From Candidatus Andeanibacterium colombiense (GTDB lineage Bacteria; Pseudomonadota; Alphaproteobacteria; Sphingomonadales; Sphingomonadaceae), in contig CP119316.1 in NCBI GenBank assembly GCA_029202985.1, positions 1,364,001 to 1,428,000 of the forward strand: a DNA stretch of 64,000 nucleotides, written 5' to 3'. The notes under the pieces were generated by a model. That model saw only the letters and a list, made by a program, of their open reading frames with translations. It was not told the origin of the DNA and did no database searches. Positions 1 through 8,301 of this stretch are shown here, piece after piece (positions within the stretch are counted from its first letter, which is position 1; the number at the start of each line of letters is the position of its first letter). The position numbers and the translations under genes are program-made.

Positions 1-486
1 TCGATGCGCGATGGCTGGGCGCCGCCGCTGGGCACGCTGCTGGAAACGATCGCACGGCAGGGCGAGAACTGCCCGATGCCGCTGCCGCTGGTGGCTGAAC
101 AGCTCGGCAATCTGATCGCCTTCGCGGTCGGCGTACGCGAGCCGACGGCCAGCCGCACCAGCGCCCGCCTGGCGCAGCAGATCATGCGGCGAATCGAAGG
201 CGACTGCGCGGATCCCGAACTCTCGCCCGAGATGGTCGCGAGCGAACTGGGGATATCGAAGCGCTATCTCCAATCGCTGCTCGCCAATTCGGGCACCAGC
301 TTCGTGCGAGAACTGAATGCTGTGCGGCTCGACAAGGCGAATATCCTGCTGACCGATCCGCGCACCCGCGACCTGCCGGTGGCCGAGATTGCGTTCCGCT
401 GCGGCTTCCTGGATCCCGGCTATTTCGGGCGGCAATTCCGCAAGCGCTTCAACGCTACCCCGCGCGGCTGGCGGTCGATGAATTAA
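1..486 (+). CDS. AraC-family transcriptional regulator, 5'-truncated by window edge
   Basis: This is the C-terminal half of an AraC-type activator. The first in-frame ATG at position 4 is internal, because the sequence aligns with residues from about 165 onward of the complete paralogue at 810-1799 (both share an APLG.LLET stretch and the same HTH tail). Two helix-turn-helix units occupy roughly the last 100 residues, with the SKRYLQSLL recognition region and an ending of FNATPRGWR, typical of the family. The sensor half lies outside the window. It reads toward the kinase/carboxylase genes downstream, so either regulator could control them, but this is inference from position only. Confidence 0.85.
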   Translation, partial: SMRDGWAPPLGTLLETIARQGENCPMPLPLVAEQLGNLIAFAVGVREPTASRTSARLAQQIMRRIEGDCADPELSPEMVASELGISKRYLQSLLANSGTSFVRELNAVRLDKANILLTDPRTRDLPVAEIAFRCGFLDPGYFGRQFRKRFNATPRGWRSMN

Positions 487-809
487 CGGCCCGGCGCCGC
501 TCAAACATCCAACCATCGGCGCGTTAATAGTTTCATTCCAGACGAAAGCGTATGCGCGTTTATCCGGTTTACAATGCGCCGGAATCCTTCCGATGAATAA
601 GGGATTATCCTAATCTGATAACCGAAAGTGCCGATGGCCTTTCGGGATCGTACGGGCGCAAGCCCGCAAAAAGGACATCGCCGGGCGCGCGGCGGACTTG
701 CGGATTACACGCAGGCTGGAGCGCGCCGAACGCGAGAAGAGGGAACAACTGACGGGGGGATAATATCCCCCCGTTTCTGCGTCAGCGCGATCCGTGCCAT
801 AAACCATGC
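487..809. other. Intergenic region between two AraC genes
   Basis: 323 bases without a convincing gene. The first part, about 520-620, is clearly less GC-rich than its surroundings, as expected of a promoter region. No clear -35/-10 pair can be assigned. The distal part holds a perfect 21-bp palindrome listed separately. Confidence 0.4.
753..773. promoter_or_regulatory. Perfect 21-bp palindrome upstream of AraC gene
   Basis: Ten-base arms around a single central A: CGGGGGGATA, A, TATCCCCCCG. It ends 36 bases before the ATG at 810. The symmetry could be a regulator operator, for example autoregulation by one of the neighbouring AraC proteins. A GC stem followed by TTTC could equally be a weak terminator for the upstream gene. 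The sequence shows the palindrome; its role is inference. Confidence 0.4.
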
Positions 810-1799
810 ATGAGCGCGCGCGACAGCCAGGCGAACGACGACCGCGAATGGAGTTCTTCCGGGCTCGCCCGGCGCGACGCGATCGACCAGTGGCGCAGCT
901 GGGCCGCGAGCACGATCGCCCCGATCGAAGTCACACTGTTCGATCCCGACGCCTTTTCCGCGCGCTGGGTCAGCCACGGGATCGGGCAGCTGCGCCTGCT
1001 CCACCTCCATGCGCCGGCCCAGCGCGTCACCCATACCGGCGCCGAAGGCGCGGCTATGCGCGCGACCCCGTCGATCCAGCTGGTCTATGCGATCGAAGGG
1101 ACGATGAAAACGCTGATGGGCGGCCGCCGCTTCGCCCTTGAAGCCGGGCAATTCGTGCTGCTCGACAACACCCGTTTCTACCAGATGGAGATGGAGACCG
1201 AGCACCGCGCGCTCGATCTGATGATGCCGCAGGGCTGGCTTGAGAAATACCTCCCCGATGTCGGCGAACACCTTGCGCGACCGATCGACGGCCGCAGCGG
1301 CTGGGGTGCGCCGCTCGGCGCGCTGCTGGAAACCCTCGCGGAGCAGCTCAAAAGCAGCACCCTGCCCCGCTCGCTGATCGCCGAGCAGATCGGCAACCTC
1401 CTCGCGCTCGCGACGGGGGTCCACGAAGGCGGCGAGACTTCCGGGCCCGCCACGCGCCATCGCGGCCGGCTAACCCGCCAGATCCTGCGCCGGATCGAGA
1501 ACGATTATGCCGACCCGGAACTCACCCCCGACCGCGTCGCCGCCGACTGCGGAATCTCGAAAAGCTATCTCCAGACCCTGCTCGCCGGCAGCGGCACCAG
1601 TTTCGTGCAGGAGCTGAACGCCACCCGGCTGGAGCGCGCGGCCGATATGCTGGCGGACCAACGGGCGCAGGGCCTCTCGATCGGCGAGGTCGCTTATCGC
1701 AGCGGCTTCCTCGACCCCGGCTATTTCGCCCGGCTATTCCGCAAGCGCTTCGGCATCACCCCGCGTGAATGGCGCGCGGGCCATGCCCCGCAGTCCTGA
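810..1799 (+). CDS. AraC-family transcriptional regulator
   Basis: A 329-residue DNA-binding regulator with the usual two-part layout: an N-terminal ligand/cupin-like region (about residues 30-190, including QLVYAIEGTMKTLMGGR) and a C-terminal double helix-turn-helix (about 215-320) ending FGITPREWRAG. It is a close paralogue of the truncated gene just upstream, with the same SK.YLQ.LL and YF.R.FRKRF signatures, so the pair probably arose by tandem duplication. The start is uncertain: no good Shine-Dalgarno precedes 810, and later in-frame starts exist. Its position 0.3 kb before the kinase/carboxylase block suggests it regulates that block, with an aromatic compound as a plausible effector (inference). 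Confidence 0.85.
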   Translation: MSARDSQANDDREWSSSGLARRDAIDQWRSWAASTIAPIEVTLFDPDAFSARWVSHGIGQLRLLHLHAPAQRVTHTGAEGAAMRATPSIQLVYAIEGTMKTLMGGRRFALEAGQFVLLDNTRFYQMEMETEHRALDLMMPQGWLEKYLPDVGEHLARPIDGRSGWGAPLGALLETLAEQLKSSTLPRSLIAEQIGNLLALATGVHEGGETSGPATRHRGRLTRQILRRIENDYADPELTPDRVAADCGISKSYLQTLLAGSGTSFVQELNATRLERAADMLADQRAQGLSIGEVAYRSGFLDPGYFARLFRKRFGITPREWRAGHAPQS

Positions 1800-2134
1800 C
1801 GATGGTGGCGACGATGGTGGCGACGATGCTCGCTCTAACTCCTCTCCCCTTGGGGGAGAGGATACGAAGGCTTGCGAGCTTCCTTGCTAGCCGAAGTTGG
1901 AGGTGGACTTGCGCCGCGCCCCCTCTCCAAGCTCGCTAGCCGCTAATGCGGCAAGCTTCGCCATCCTCTCCCGCGAGGGGAGAGGATAGAGAATAAGACA
2001 ATAGCCTTGCTCTTTCGTCCCATTGGTGATGGGCGCGAATCCTACCGCCGACGCCGTGGTGGCCGTATCCTTCGGTAATAAATGATCGCGGGCTTGAGTC
2101 ACGCGGCGTGGGATTTGAGCGAAGGATGTTGAAC
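1800..2134. repeat. Palindromic repeat pair (REP-like) after AraC gene
   Basis: No gene is supported here. Directly after the AraC stop a 12-base unit, GATGGTGGCGAC, is repeated in tandem. From 1841 to about 1986 lies an inverted pair of two-hairpin units: each has an outer CTCTCCCC/GGGGAGAG hairpin, a GAT spacer and an inner GCTTG...TAGC hairpin, and the two point toward each other. The architecture matches the repeats at 45.6-47.5 kb, though the sequence is a different subfamily. The rest, 1987-2134, is the leader of the next gene, with GAAGGA at 2121-2126 as its ribosome binding site. Confidence 0.6.
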
Positions 2135-3976
2135 ATGGCCGATGCAGCGAAGGGCTTTCCCCTTCCGAGTTCGCTGAAAGTGGTGCCGGGCACCGAGGCT
2201 GCGCAGGCCGCCTATCCCTATTACACCCAGTTCGTGCCCGAGGATGACCAGCGCTTCTGGTTCTACAATTCGATGCACTTCCCCGAGCCGATGCATCACT
2301 TCGACATGATCACGGCCGAGGCCGCCTATGTCGCGATGGGCGCGTTCAATACCCGCGTGCATGTGCTACCGACGGTCAAGGGCATCCACCACCGGATCAT
2401 CAACGGCCGCGTCTATATCGGCAGCGAGCCGGTGACCGACCCGGACGATATCGCCGAACGCGTCGGCGAGTTCCAGCAGCGCGCATTCTATTATTACGAG
2501 CACTGGGAAGACCTCTACGATCAGTGGAAGGTCAAGATGAAGACCCTGATCGCCGATGCGCAGGCGCTGCCGACCCCGTCGCTGCCGGCCTATGAGCCGC
2601 TCGAAACGGTCCACAGCGGCAAGGGCGTTGCAGCGAACCACAACCTCCTCGACATCTACCAGAAGCAGATCGAGGGCTACCACCGGATGTGGCACCACCA
2701 CTTCGAGTTCCTGCTGCTCGGCTATGGCGCCTACATGACCTTCTTCGATTTCTGCAAGAAGGCCTTCCCCGAGATTAGCGACCAGGCGATCAGCCGGATG
2801 GTCGCGGGGATGGAAGCCGAAATCTTCCGCCCGGACGAGGAAGTGAAACGCCTCGCCCGCCGCGCGGTCGAACTTGGCGTCGACAGCCATTTCACCGACG
2901 GGATGGATATCGACACGGTGCTGGCCGAACTCGACCGGGTCGGCAATGCGGGCAAGGAATGGCTCGGCGAGCTTGAGACGAGCCGCAACCCGTGGTTCAA
3001 CGTCAGCAGTGGCGACGGCTTCTACCATTATCACCGCAGCTGGAACGACGATCTCTCGCTGCCCTTCGCCGCGCTGCCCGGCTATATCGACAAGATCAAA
3101 TCCGGCACCAATATCGAGCGCCCGACCGCGCAATTGATCGAGGAGCGCGAGGCGCTGGTCGCCGATTACCGTGAGTTGCTCGACACCGACGAGGACCGGG
3201 CGGCCTATGACCAGCTGATCAATCTCGCCCACCGCGTGTTCCCCTATGTCGAGGGCCACAAATTCTATTGCGAGCACTGGTACACCAATCTGTTCTTCAA
3301 CAAGATCCGCGAATTCGGCGCTTTGCTGCGCGATCACGGCTTCTGGGAGAAGGAGGAGGACGTGTTCCACCTCACCCAGTACGAGCTCGAAAGCGCGATC
3401 GTCGATCTGATGCTCAGCTGGGCGATCGGCGGCGAGGCCCGCGGGCCGAGCTACTGGCCGGCAATCGTCAAGCAGCGCGCCGCCGCGATCGAGGAATGGG
3501 GCAAGCACGGCAGCTCTCCGGCGCTCGGCGCGGTGCCCGATCTGATCGACGATCCGGCGATCGTGATGCTGTGGGGGATCACCCGCGAGAGCCTCGACAC
3601 CTGGCTCAACGCCGACAGTGAACCGGATTCGAACGAGCTGAAGGGTTTCGCCGCCTGCCACGGCGTGGTCGAAGGCCCGGCGCGGGTGGTGAAATCGGTC
3701 GAGGAAATCAGCCGGCTGCAGCAGGGCGATATCCTCGTCTGCCAAGTGACCAACCCGACCTGGGCGCCGATCTTTCAGAAGATCGTTGCCGCGGTGTCCG
3801 ACATCGGCGGATCGATGAGCCATATGGCGATCGTCGCGCGCGAATACGGCCTCCCGGCCGTGGTCGGCACCGGCACCGCCACCCGCCGGATCAAGGACGG
3901 CCAGCGCATCCGCGTGGACGGCGGCCGGGGAACGGTGACCATTCTCGACGACGAACCGGCGCTGGAAGACGCGTGA
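2135..3976 (+). CDS. PEP-synthase-like kinase subunit with PEP-utilising mobile (phospho-His) domain
   Basis: A 613-residue protein whose C-terminal about 90 residues form the swivelling phosphohistidine domain of the PEP synthase/PPDK family. The motif GGSMSHMAIVAREYGLPAVV is clear, with the catalytic His at residue 563. The N-terminal 500 residues are a substrate-binding region not seen in PEP synthase itself. With the ATP-grasp subunit downstream it makes a split two-subunit kinase, as in phenylphosphate synthase and the kinases of hydroxyacetophenone degradation, where ATP phosphorylates a phenolic OH through phospho-His. ATG 2135 is chosen over in-frame 2108 and 2126 because GAAGGA sits 8 bases upstream. 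The substrate is inferred from context only. Confidence 0.75.
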   Translation: MADAAKGFPLPSSLKVVPGTEAAQAAYPYYTQFVPEDDQRFWFYNSMHFPEPMHHFDMITAEAAYVAMGAFNTRVHVLPTVKGIHHRIINGRVYIGSEPVTDPDDIAERVGEFQQRAFYYYEHWEDLYDQWKVKMKTLIADAQALPTPSLPAYEPLETVHSGKGVAANHNLLDIYQKQIEGYHRMWHHHFEFLLLGYGAYMTFFDFCKKAFPEISDQAISRMVAGMEAEIFRPDEEVKRLARRAVELGVDSHFTDGMDIDTVLAELDRVGNAGKEWLGELETSRNPWFNVSSGDGFYHYHRSWNDDLSLPFAALPGYIDKIKSGTNIERPTAQLIEEREALVADYRELLDTDEDRAAYDQLINLAHRVFPYVEGHKFYCEHWYTNLFFNKIREFGALLRDHGFWEKEEDVFHLTQYELESAIVDLMLSWAIGGEARGPSYWPAIVKQRAAAIEEWGKHGSSPALGAVPDLIDDPAIVMLWGITRESLDTWLNADSEPDSNELKGFAACHGVVEGPARVVKSVEEISRLQQGDILVCQVTNPTWAPIFQKIVAAVSDIGGSMSHMAIVAREYGLPAVVGTGTATRRIKDGQRIRVDGGRGTVTILDDEPALEDA

Positions 3977-3996
3977 TGTTTGGCGATGGCCTGAAA

Positions 3997-4116
3997 AGAT
4001 CCTCCCCCATCGGGGGACGGGAACCGCGCGCGAAGCGCGTGGTGGCAGGTGCTGCGGTCAACCCGGCCCCCTTCGTCAGCCCTGCGGGCTGCCACCTCCC
4101 GCGGCTGGGAAGGATC
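3997..4116. repeat. Palindromic repeat between the two kinase subunit genes
   Basis: The gap between the kinase genes is almost filled by a palindromic unit whose ends are GATCCTCCC and GGGAAGGATC. Internal hairpins are CCCCC/GGGGG, CGCGC/GCGCG and CAGCCC/GGGCTG. The right end contains the AAGGA that serves as the Shine-Dalgarno of the gene starting at 4119. Confidence 0.55.
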
Positions 4117-4118
4117 CT

Positions 4119-5153
4119 GTGAGCGCCGCCGTCGCATGGTTCTCCGAAGTCGGCATTGCCGACCGCCCGACCGTGGGCGGCAAGGGCGGCAGCCTTGGCG
4201 AGCTGACCGGCGCGGGCATCGCGGTGCCGCCGGGCTTCGTGGTGACGACCCATGCGTTCGAGCAGTTCCTGGCTGCGCTCGAAGCACGCGATGCGGTGCG
4301 GGCGAAGGTCGAGGCGGTCGACGGGACCGACCTCGGCGCGGTTATGAAACTATCGGAGGAACTCCGCCGCCGCGTGGTCGAGGAGCCGCTGCCGGCCGAA
4401 GTCGAACAGGCGATCCTTGCGGCCCATGCCGAACTCGCTGCCGCTGCGGTCGCGGTGCGCTCCTCCGCCACCACCGAGGACGCCGAGGACGCGAGCTTCG
4501 CGGGCCTGCAGGATACGTTCCTGTGGGTGCTGAGCGCGGCGGACACGGTCGCCCGGGTGCGCGAATGCTGGGGCAGCCTCTATTCGGTCGAGAGCATGAC
4601 CTATCGCCTCAAGCACGGCCTGCCTGAAGAAGGCGTCGCGATGGCGGTGGTGGTGCAGCAGATGGTCGATGCCCGCACCGCCGGGGTGATGTTCACCCGT
4701 AGCCCCACCACCGGCGACAAGTCGGTGATCACGATCGAGGGTGCCTGGGGCCTCGGCAGCGCGGTGGTCTCGGGTGAAGTCACGCCCGACCGCTGGGTGA
4801 TGGGCAAGATCACCGGGGAGATCAGCGTCCGCGACATCTCGCACAAGCATGCGAAGCAGGTGCAGGCGCCAGGCGGCGGGATCGTCGAAGTCGAACTCGA
4901 CGCCGCCGACGCCGACCGCCCCTGCCTGACCGATGAGGAACTGCAGGCGCTGCGCGACGTCGGCCGCCGGATCGAACGGCATTACCGCCGTCCGCAGGAT
5001 ATCGAATGGGCGATCGACAAGAGCGGCGCGCTGATGCTGCTGCAGGCCCGGCCGGAGACGGTGTGGTCGGCTAAAGAGGCCGCTCCGATCGCCGAGACTC
5101 CGGCCAACCCGCTCCACCACGTGATGAACATCTTCGGCGGAGGGCGGCGATGA
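4119..5153 (+). CDS. PEP-synthase-like kinase subunit with ATP-grasp (PEP/pyruvate-binding) domain
   Basis: A 344-residue protein that is essentially the N-terminal ATP-binding domain of the PEP synthase/PPDK family, without the phosphohistidine or PEP domains. Recognisable features are GGKGGSLGELTGAGIAVPPG near the start, the VRSSATTEDA.DASFAG phosphate-binding motif in the middle, and a C-terminal PQDIEWA.....LMLLQARPE segment. It should phosphorylate the His domain of the preceding gene product and so complete a two-part kinase. The GTG start is preceded by GGAAGGA lying inside the upstream repeat. Its stop overlaps the biotin carrier gene by 4 bases (ATGA), so the block is probably one transcript. 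Confidence 0.8.
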   Translation: MSAAVAWFSEVGIADRPTVGGKGGSLGELTGAGIAVPPGFVVTTHAFEQFLAALEARDAVRAKVEAVDGTDLGAVMKLSEELRRRVVEEPLPAEVEQAILAAHAELAAAAVAVRSSATTEDAEDASFAGLQDTFLWVLSAADTVARVRECWGSLYSVESMTYRLKHGLPEEGVAMAVVVQQMVDARTAGVMFTRSPTTGDKSVITIEGAWGLGSAVVSGEVTPDRWVMGKITGEISVRDISHKHAKQVQAPGGGIVEVELDAADADRPCLTDEELQALRDVGRRIERHYRRPQDIEWAIDKSGALMLLQARPETVWSAKEAAPIAETPANPLHHVMNIFGGGRR

Positions 5154-5632
5154 TCCTGGCCGCCAAGGATATAGCGGAAATCACCCGCCTGCTCGACGAT
5201 TCCCATTTCTCCGAGCTCAGGCTGGAGATCGGCGAATTCAAGCTGCGGGTCAGCCGCGGCGGATCGGGCCGGCGACTGGTTGAGGAGAACGAGGAGCCAG
5301 CACCTGTACCGACCCAATCCAGAGCCCCCACGCAGGCGGGGCCCTCAGGCGAGGAGGCACGAGGTCCCAGCCCAGCCAAGGCAGGGAAAGACGAAGTCGA
5401 CATCCCCGCCCCGCTGCTCGGCAATTTCTACCATTCGCCCCGTCCGGGCGACCCGCCCTTCGTCCAGATCGGCGACGTCATCACCGCTGACAGTGCGATC
5501 GGGATCATCGAAGTGATGAAGCTGATGAACTCGGTCCGCTCGGGCGTCGCCGGCACGGTGGTCGCGATCCTCGCGCCCGACAGCCAGGCGGTCGAGGAAG
5601 GCCAGCCCCTGATTCGCGTGAAGGTCGGTTGA
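5150..5632 (+). CDS. Biotin carboxyl carrier protein (AccB-like)
   Basis: 160 residues. The N-terminus (KDIAEITRLLDDSHFSELRL) resembles the start of AccB proteins. A Pro/Ala/Glu-rich flexible linker follows, about residues 40-85. The C-terminal biotinyl domain has the hallmark EVMKLMN motif with the biotin-accepting Lys at residue 124. The gene sits between the ATP-grasp kinase subunit and the carboxyltransferase, overlapping both. It should therefore serve the dedicated carboxylase of this cluster, not acetyl-CoA carboxylase. No biotin carboxylase gene is seen here, so carboxybiotin would have to be made by a subunit encoded elsewhere. Confidence 0.85.
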   Translation: MILAAKDIAEITRLLDDSHFSELRLEIGEFKLRVSRGGSGRRLVEENEEPAPVPTQSRAPTQAGPSGEEARGPSPAKAGKDEVDIPAPLLGNFYHSPRPGDPPFVQIGDVITADSAIGIIEVMKLMNSVRSGVAGTVVAILAPDSQAVEEGQPLIRVKVG

Positions 5633-7092
5633 TGGCCAACGTCCAACTGATCGAAACCTCGCTCCGCGACGGCAACCAGTGCCTGTGGGGCGCGCTCGGG
5701 GTCGATACCGCGCGCACGCTGACCATCGCGCCGATGATGGAGCGCTGTGGCTACAAGGCGATCGATTTCACCACCAGCACCCACATGGGCGTGGCGGTGC
5801 GCTACAAGCAGGAAGACCCGTGGGAACGGATCCGCGGCATGGCGGCCGCCTGCCCGACCACCCCGCTGCAGTTCCTCTCGACCGGCTTCCGCTTCATTTC
5901 GTGGGAGACCGCGACGCCCGAATTCATGGAACTGGCGTTCCGCACGCTCCAGAGCAACGGGATCAGCCGTTTCGCGCTGGCCGATCCGATGAACGACGCC
6001 GCCTCGAACGTCGAGGTCGCGAAGATGGTCAAGCGCTCGGGCGGCGGGCAGGTGGTTGGCGCACTGGTCTATACGATCAGCCCGATCCACGACGATGCGC
6101 ATTATGCCGCCGCCGCGCGGGCGATGGCGGCGAGCCCCGACATCGACGGGCTCTATATCAAGGATCCGGGCGGGCTGCTGACCTCCAAGCGAGCGCAGAC
6201 GCTGATCCCGGCGATCATGGCGGAGATCGGCGACAAACCGCTCGAACTCCACGCCCATTGCACGATCGGACTGGCCGAGCAGGCCTATCTCGAAGGCGTC
6301 GATCTCGGTGCGACCGCGGTCCAATGCGCGAGCGGCGGCGCGGCCGACGGCACCAGCAACCCGCCGATGCAGCGGATGATCGCCAATCTGCGTGCGCTTG
6401 GCCACACGGTCGATATCGACGACGAGGCAGTGGCCGAAGTCAGCCGCTATTTCTCCGCGCTCGCCGAAGCCGAGGGCCTGCCGACCGGCCACCCGCTGCC
6501 GTTCGACGCGGCCTATTTCAACCACAACCTCCCCGGCGGGATGGTCGGCACGATGCGCCGCCACCTCGCCGACCACGGCGCCGCGCATCTCGAGCAGGCG
6601 GTGATCGAGGAGATGGGCCGGGTCCGCCGCGAACTCGGCTGGGTGATCGTGATGACGCCCTTCGCCCAGATGCTCCAGACCCAGGCGATGCTCAACGTCA
6701 CCGGCAAGGAACGCTGGGGCGTGATCCCGGACGAGGTGATCCGCTTCGCGATCGGCAAGTTCGGCCATCCGGTGATGCCGGTCGACCCGGAGGTGATGGA
6801 CCGCATCATGGCCAACCCGCGCACGAAGGAATTGCAGGCGGAAAGCGGGATGACCGACCTCAAGAGCCTCCGCCAGCGGATCGGCGCAAATCTGAGCGAC
6901 GAGGAATTCCTGCTGCGCGCGACCATGCCCGAAGGACTGGTGGATGCTATGAAGGCGGCCGGGCCGGCCGAGCAGGTCTACAATCCGGAGACGCGCGGGG
7001 TGATGGATCTGCTGCGCACGGTGCTGGCGCGCCGCGACCTGACCGAGATCACGGTCGAGAAACAAGGTTTCAAATTGGAAGTGGAAGCGTGA
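5632..7092 (+). CDS. Biotin-dependent carboxyltransferase, pyruvate carboxylase B / oxaloacetate decarboxylase alpha family
   Basis: A 486-residue carboxyltransferase of the HMGL-like TIM-barrel type. The opening ETSLRDGNQCLWGALG and the metal-binding H-A-H of LELHAHCTIGLA are diagnostic. The strand normally reading KDMAGLL in pyruvate and oxaloacetate enzymes reads KDPGGLL here, and the C-terminal region beyond residue 400 has no fused biotinyl domain. It would move CO2 from carboxybiotin to a ketone-type acceptor. Given the kinase and phosphatase next door, a phosphorylated acetophenone is a better guess for the acceptor than pyruvate (inference). ATG 5632 overlaps the previous stop by one base. 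Confidence 0.8.
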   Translation: MANVQLIETSLRDGNQCLWGALGVDTARTLTIAPMMERCGYKAIDFTTSTHMGVAVRYKQEDPWERIRGMAAACPTTPLQFLSTGFRFISWETATPEFMELAFRTLQSNGISRFALADPMNDAASNVEVAKMVKRSGGGQVVGALVYTISPIHDDAHYAAAARAMAASPDIDGLYIKDPGGLLTSKRAQTLIPAIMAEIGDKPLELHAHCTIGLAEQAYLEGVDLGATAVQCASGGAADGTSNPPMQRMIANLRALGHTVDIDDEAVAEVSRYFSALAEAEGLPTGHPLPFDAAYFNHNLPGGMVGTMRRHLADHGAAHLEQAVIEEMGRVRRELGWVIVMTPFAQMLQTQAMLNVTGKERWGVIPDEVIRFAIGKFGHPVMPVDPEVMDRIMANPRTKELQAESGMTDLKSLRQRIGANLSDEEFLLRATMPEGLVDAMKAAGPAEQVYNPETRGVMDLLRTVLARRDLTEITVEKQGFKLEVEA

Positions 7093-7931
7093 CCCAGTTC
7101 GACGAACCGATCGGCATCGCCAAGGGCGTGATGTTCGACCTCGACGGGACGCTGATCCTGTCCGACCGCAAGCTCGGCGGTTACACCGTGCTGCCCGGCG
7201 CAGTGGAAACGCTCACCGCGCTCAAGGACCGCGGGATCCCCTATCTCGCGCTGACCAACGGCAGCGCCTATCCCGCGCATGTCCAAGCGCCCCGCCTGCG
7301 CGCGATCGGGCTGCCGATACCGGAAGAAAACCTGTTCACGCCCAACAGCGTCGCGGCGGGCGTATTCAAGGATCGCGGCGCCAGGCGCGTGCTGGTGCTG
7401 GGCACCGAGGGTGTTGCCGAGGCTCTGGAGGGCGACGGCGTCAGCACCGTGATGCCCGAGGCCGCGGAGGCCGCGAGCGCCGATGCAGTCTATGTCGCGT
7501 GGCATCCCGGCTGCACGATGGAGCACATCCACGCGGCGTGTGAGGCGGTGCTGGCCGGCGCCGCCCTGTTCACCGCGAGCGATGTGCCGTTCTTCGCGAC
7601 CAAGGACGGGCGCAGCTTCGGCTATAGCTGCGCGATCTCGGGCGCGATTGCGCGGGTGACCGGCAAGGAGCCCGAAGTCACCGGTAAACCCTCGCTTCAT
7701 GCGATGCACTTCGTTGCGCGGCAACTCGGGCTCGACGCGGCCGAAATCGCGGTGATCGGTGATGATCCGCGGGTCGAAACCGAGATGGCGCGGCTCGGCG
7801 GCGCGATCGGGATCGGCGTCACCACCGGCACCACCAGCCGCGAAGGCTGGGCGGCGACTCTGCCCGAACACCGCCCCCACCGGGTGATCGACCGGATCGA
7901 CGCGATCCTCGAAATGGGGCTGCTCGGCTAA
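7089..7931 (+). CDS. HAD-IIA family phosphatase (NagD-like)
   Basis: 280 residues with the haloacid-dehalogenase motifs in order: DLDGT (nucleophile Asp, about residue 18), LTNGS, the GKPS lysine of motif III, and IGDDPRVETEMA (motif IV). The spacing and large cap between motifs II and III fit subclass IIA. The GTG start overlaps the carboxyltransferase stop by 4 bases. The likely job is removing the phosphate that the split kinase added, after or during carboxylation. A general nucleotide or phenyl-phosphate phosphatase is possible. It is the last gene of the block. Confidence 0.8.
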   Translation: MTQFDEPIGIAKGVMFDLDGTLILSDRKLGGYTVLPGAVETLTALKDRGIPYLALTNGSAYPAHVQAPRLRAIGLPIPEENLFTPNSVAAGVFKDRGARRVLVLGTEGVAEALEGDGVSTVMPEAAEAASADAVYVAWHPGCTMEHIHAACEAVLAGAALFTASDVPFFATKDGRSFGYSCAISGAIARVTGKEPEVTGKPSLHAMHFVARQLGLDAAEIAVIGDDPRVETEMARLGGAIGIGVTTGTTSREGWAATLPEHRPHRVIDRIDAILEMGLLG

Positions 7932-8301
7932 GGCGCACACGCTGGGCACACTTCACCGTCCGTTGGCGAGTGCGGGAGAACACCTTGGATCGAGGCACGG
8001 GCAAGGCCGGCGCGTCGCGGCGCCGACGGACGGGCTGGCTTAGCGCGGGTTTGGGTTTGCGAACGGCCCACTCGCTCTTCGTGACGGGTTACAAGCGCGC
8101 GGGACATGCCAAAGACGCTGCCCCGCGCCGCAAACCCTCAGCGCAACCCGGGTGATCCCGATCAGCCGGACACCGGAACAAGCCCGGGGCGACATTTGCG
8201 GTTTGCTTACGCACCCTCCCCGGGCCAGCTAAAGCTCTCCTACCCCCTATCAAAACCATTCTCGCTGGCGATCCCCGCGCGCGAGGGCCATCTGCGCCTC
8301 C
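7932..8301. other. Intergenic region before the sulfate assimilation operon
   Basis: 370 bases with no supported coding frame. It separates two same-strand operons and must contain the end of the first and the promoter of the second. A short GC palindrome, CGGCGCGTCGCGGCGCCG, lies near 8010-8030. The stretch at about 8230-8270 (CTATCAAAACCATTC) is the least GC-rich part and the best place for a promoter. No riboswitch core such as a B12 box was recognised. Confidence 0.35.

Noticed and set aside
610..813. Short frames on both strands before the second AraC gene
   Set aside because: They overlap the palindrome and promoter region and have shadow-type composition.
2366..3823. Long minus-strand open frame inside the kinase gene, and similar frames antisense to many genes
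   Set aside because: High GC at third positions keeps antisense frames open. The translations have no recognisable domains or starts.
5679..7931. A 750-codon open frame covering the carboxyltransferase and the HAD gene
   Set aside because: Only the last 280 codons match a protein family. The rest is a low-complexity Arg/Gly/Asp translation in the wrong frame of the carboxyltransferase gene.
7932..8301. Possible cobalamin or SAM riboswitch before cobA
   Set aside because: No B12 box or SAM-type core could be found by eye; the region has only a short GC palindrome.
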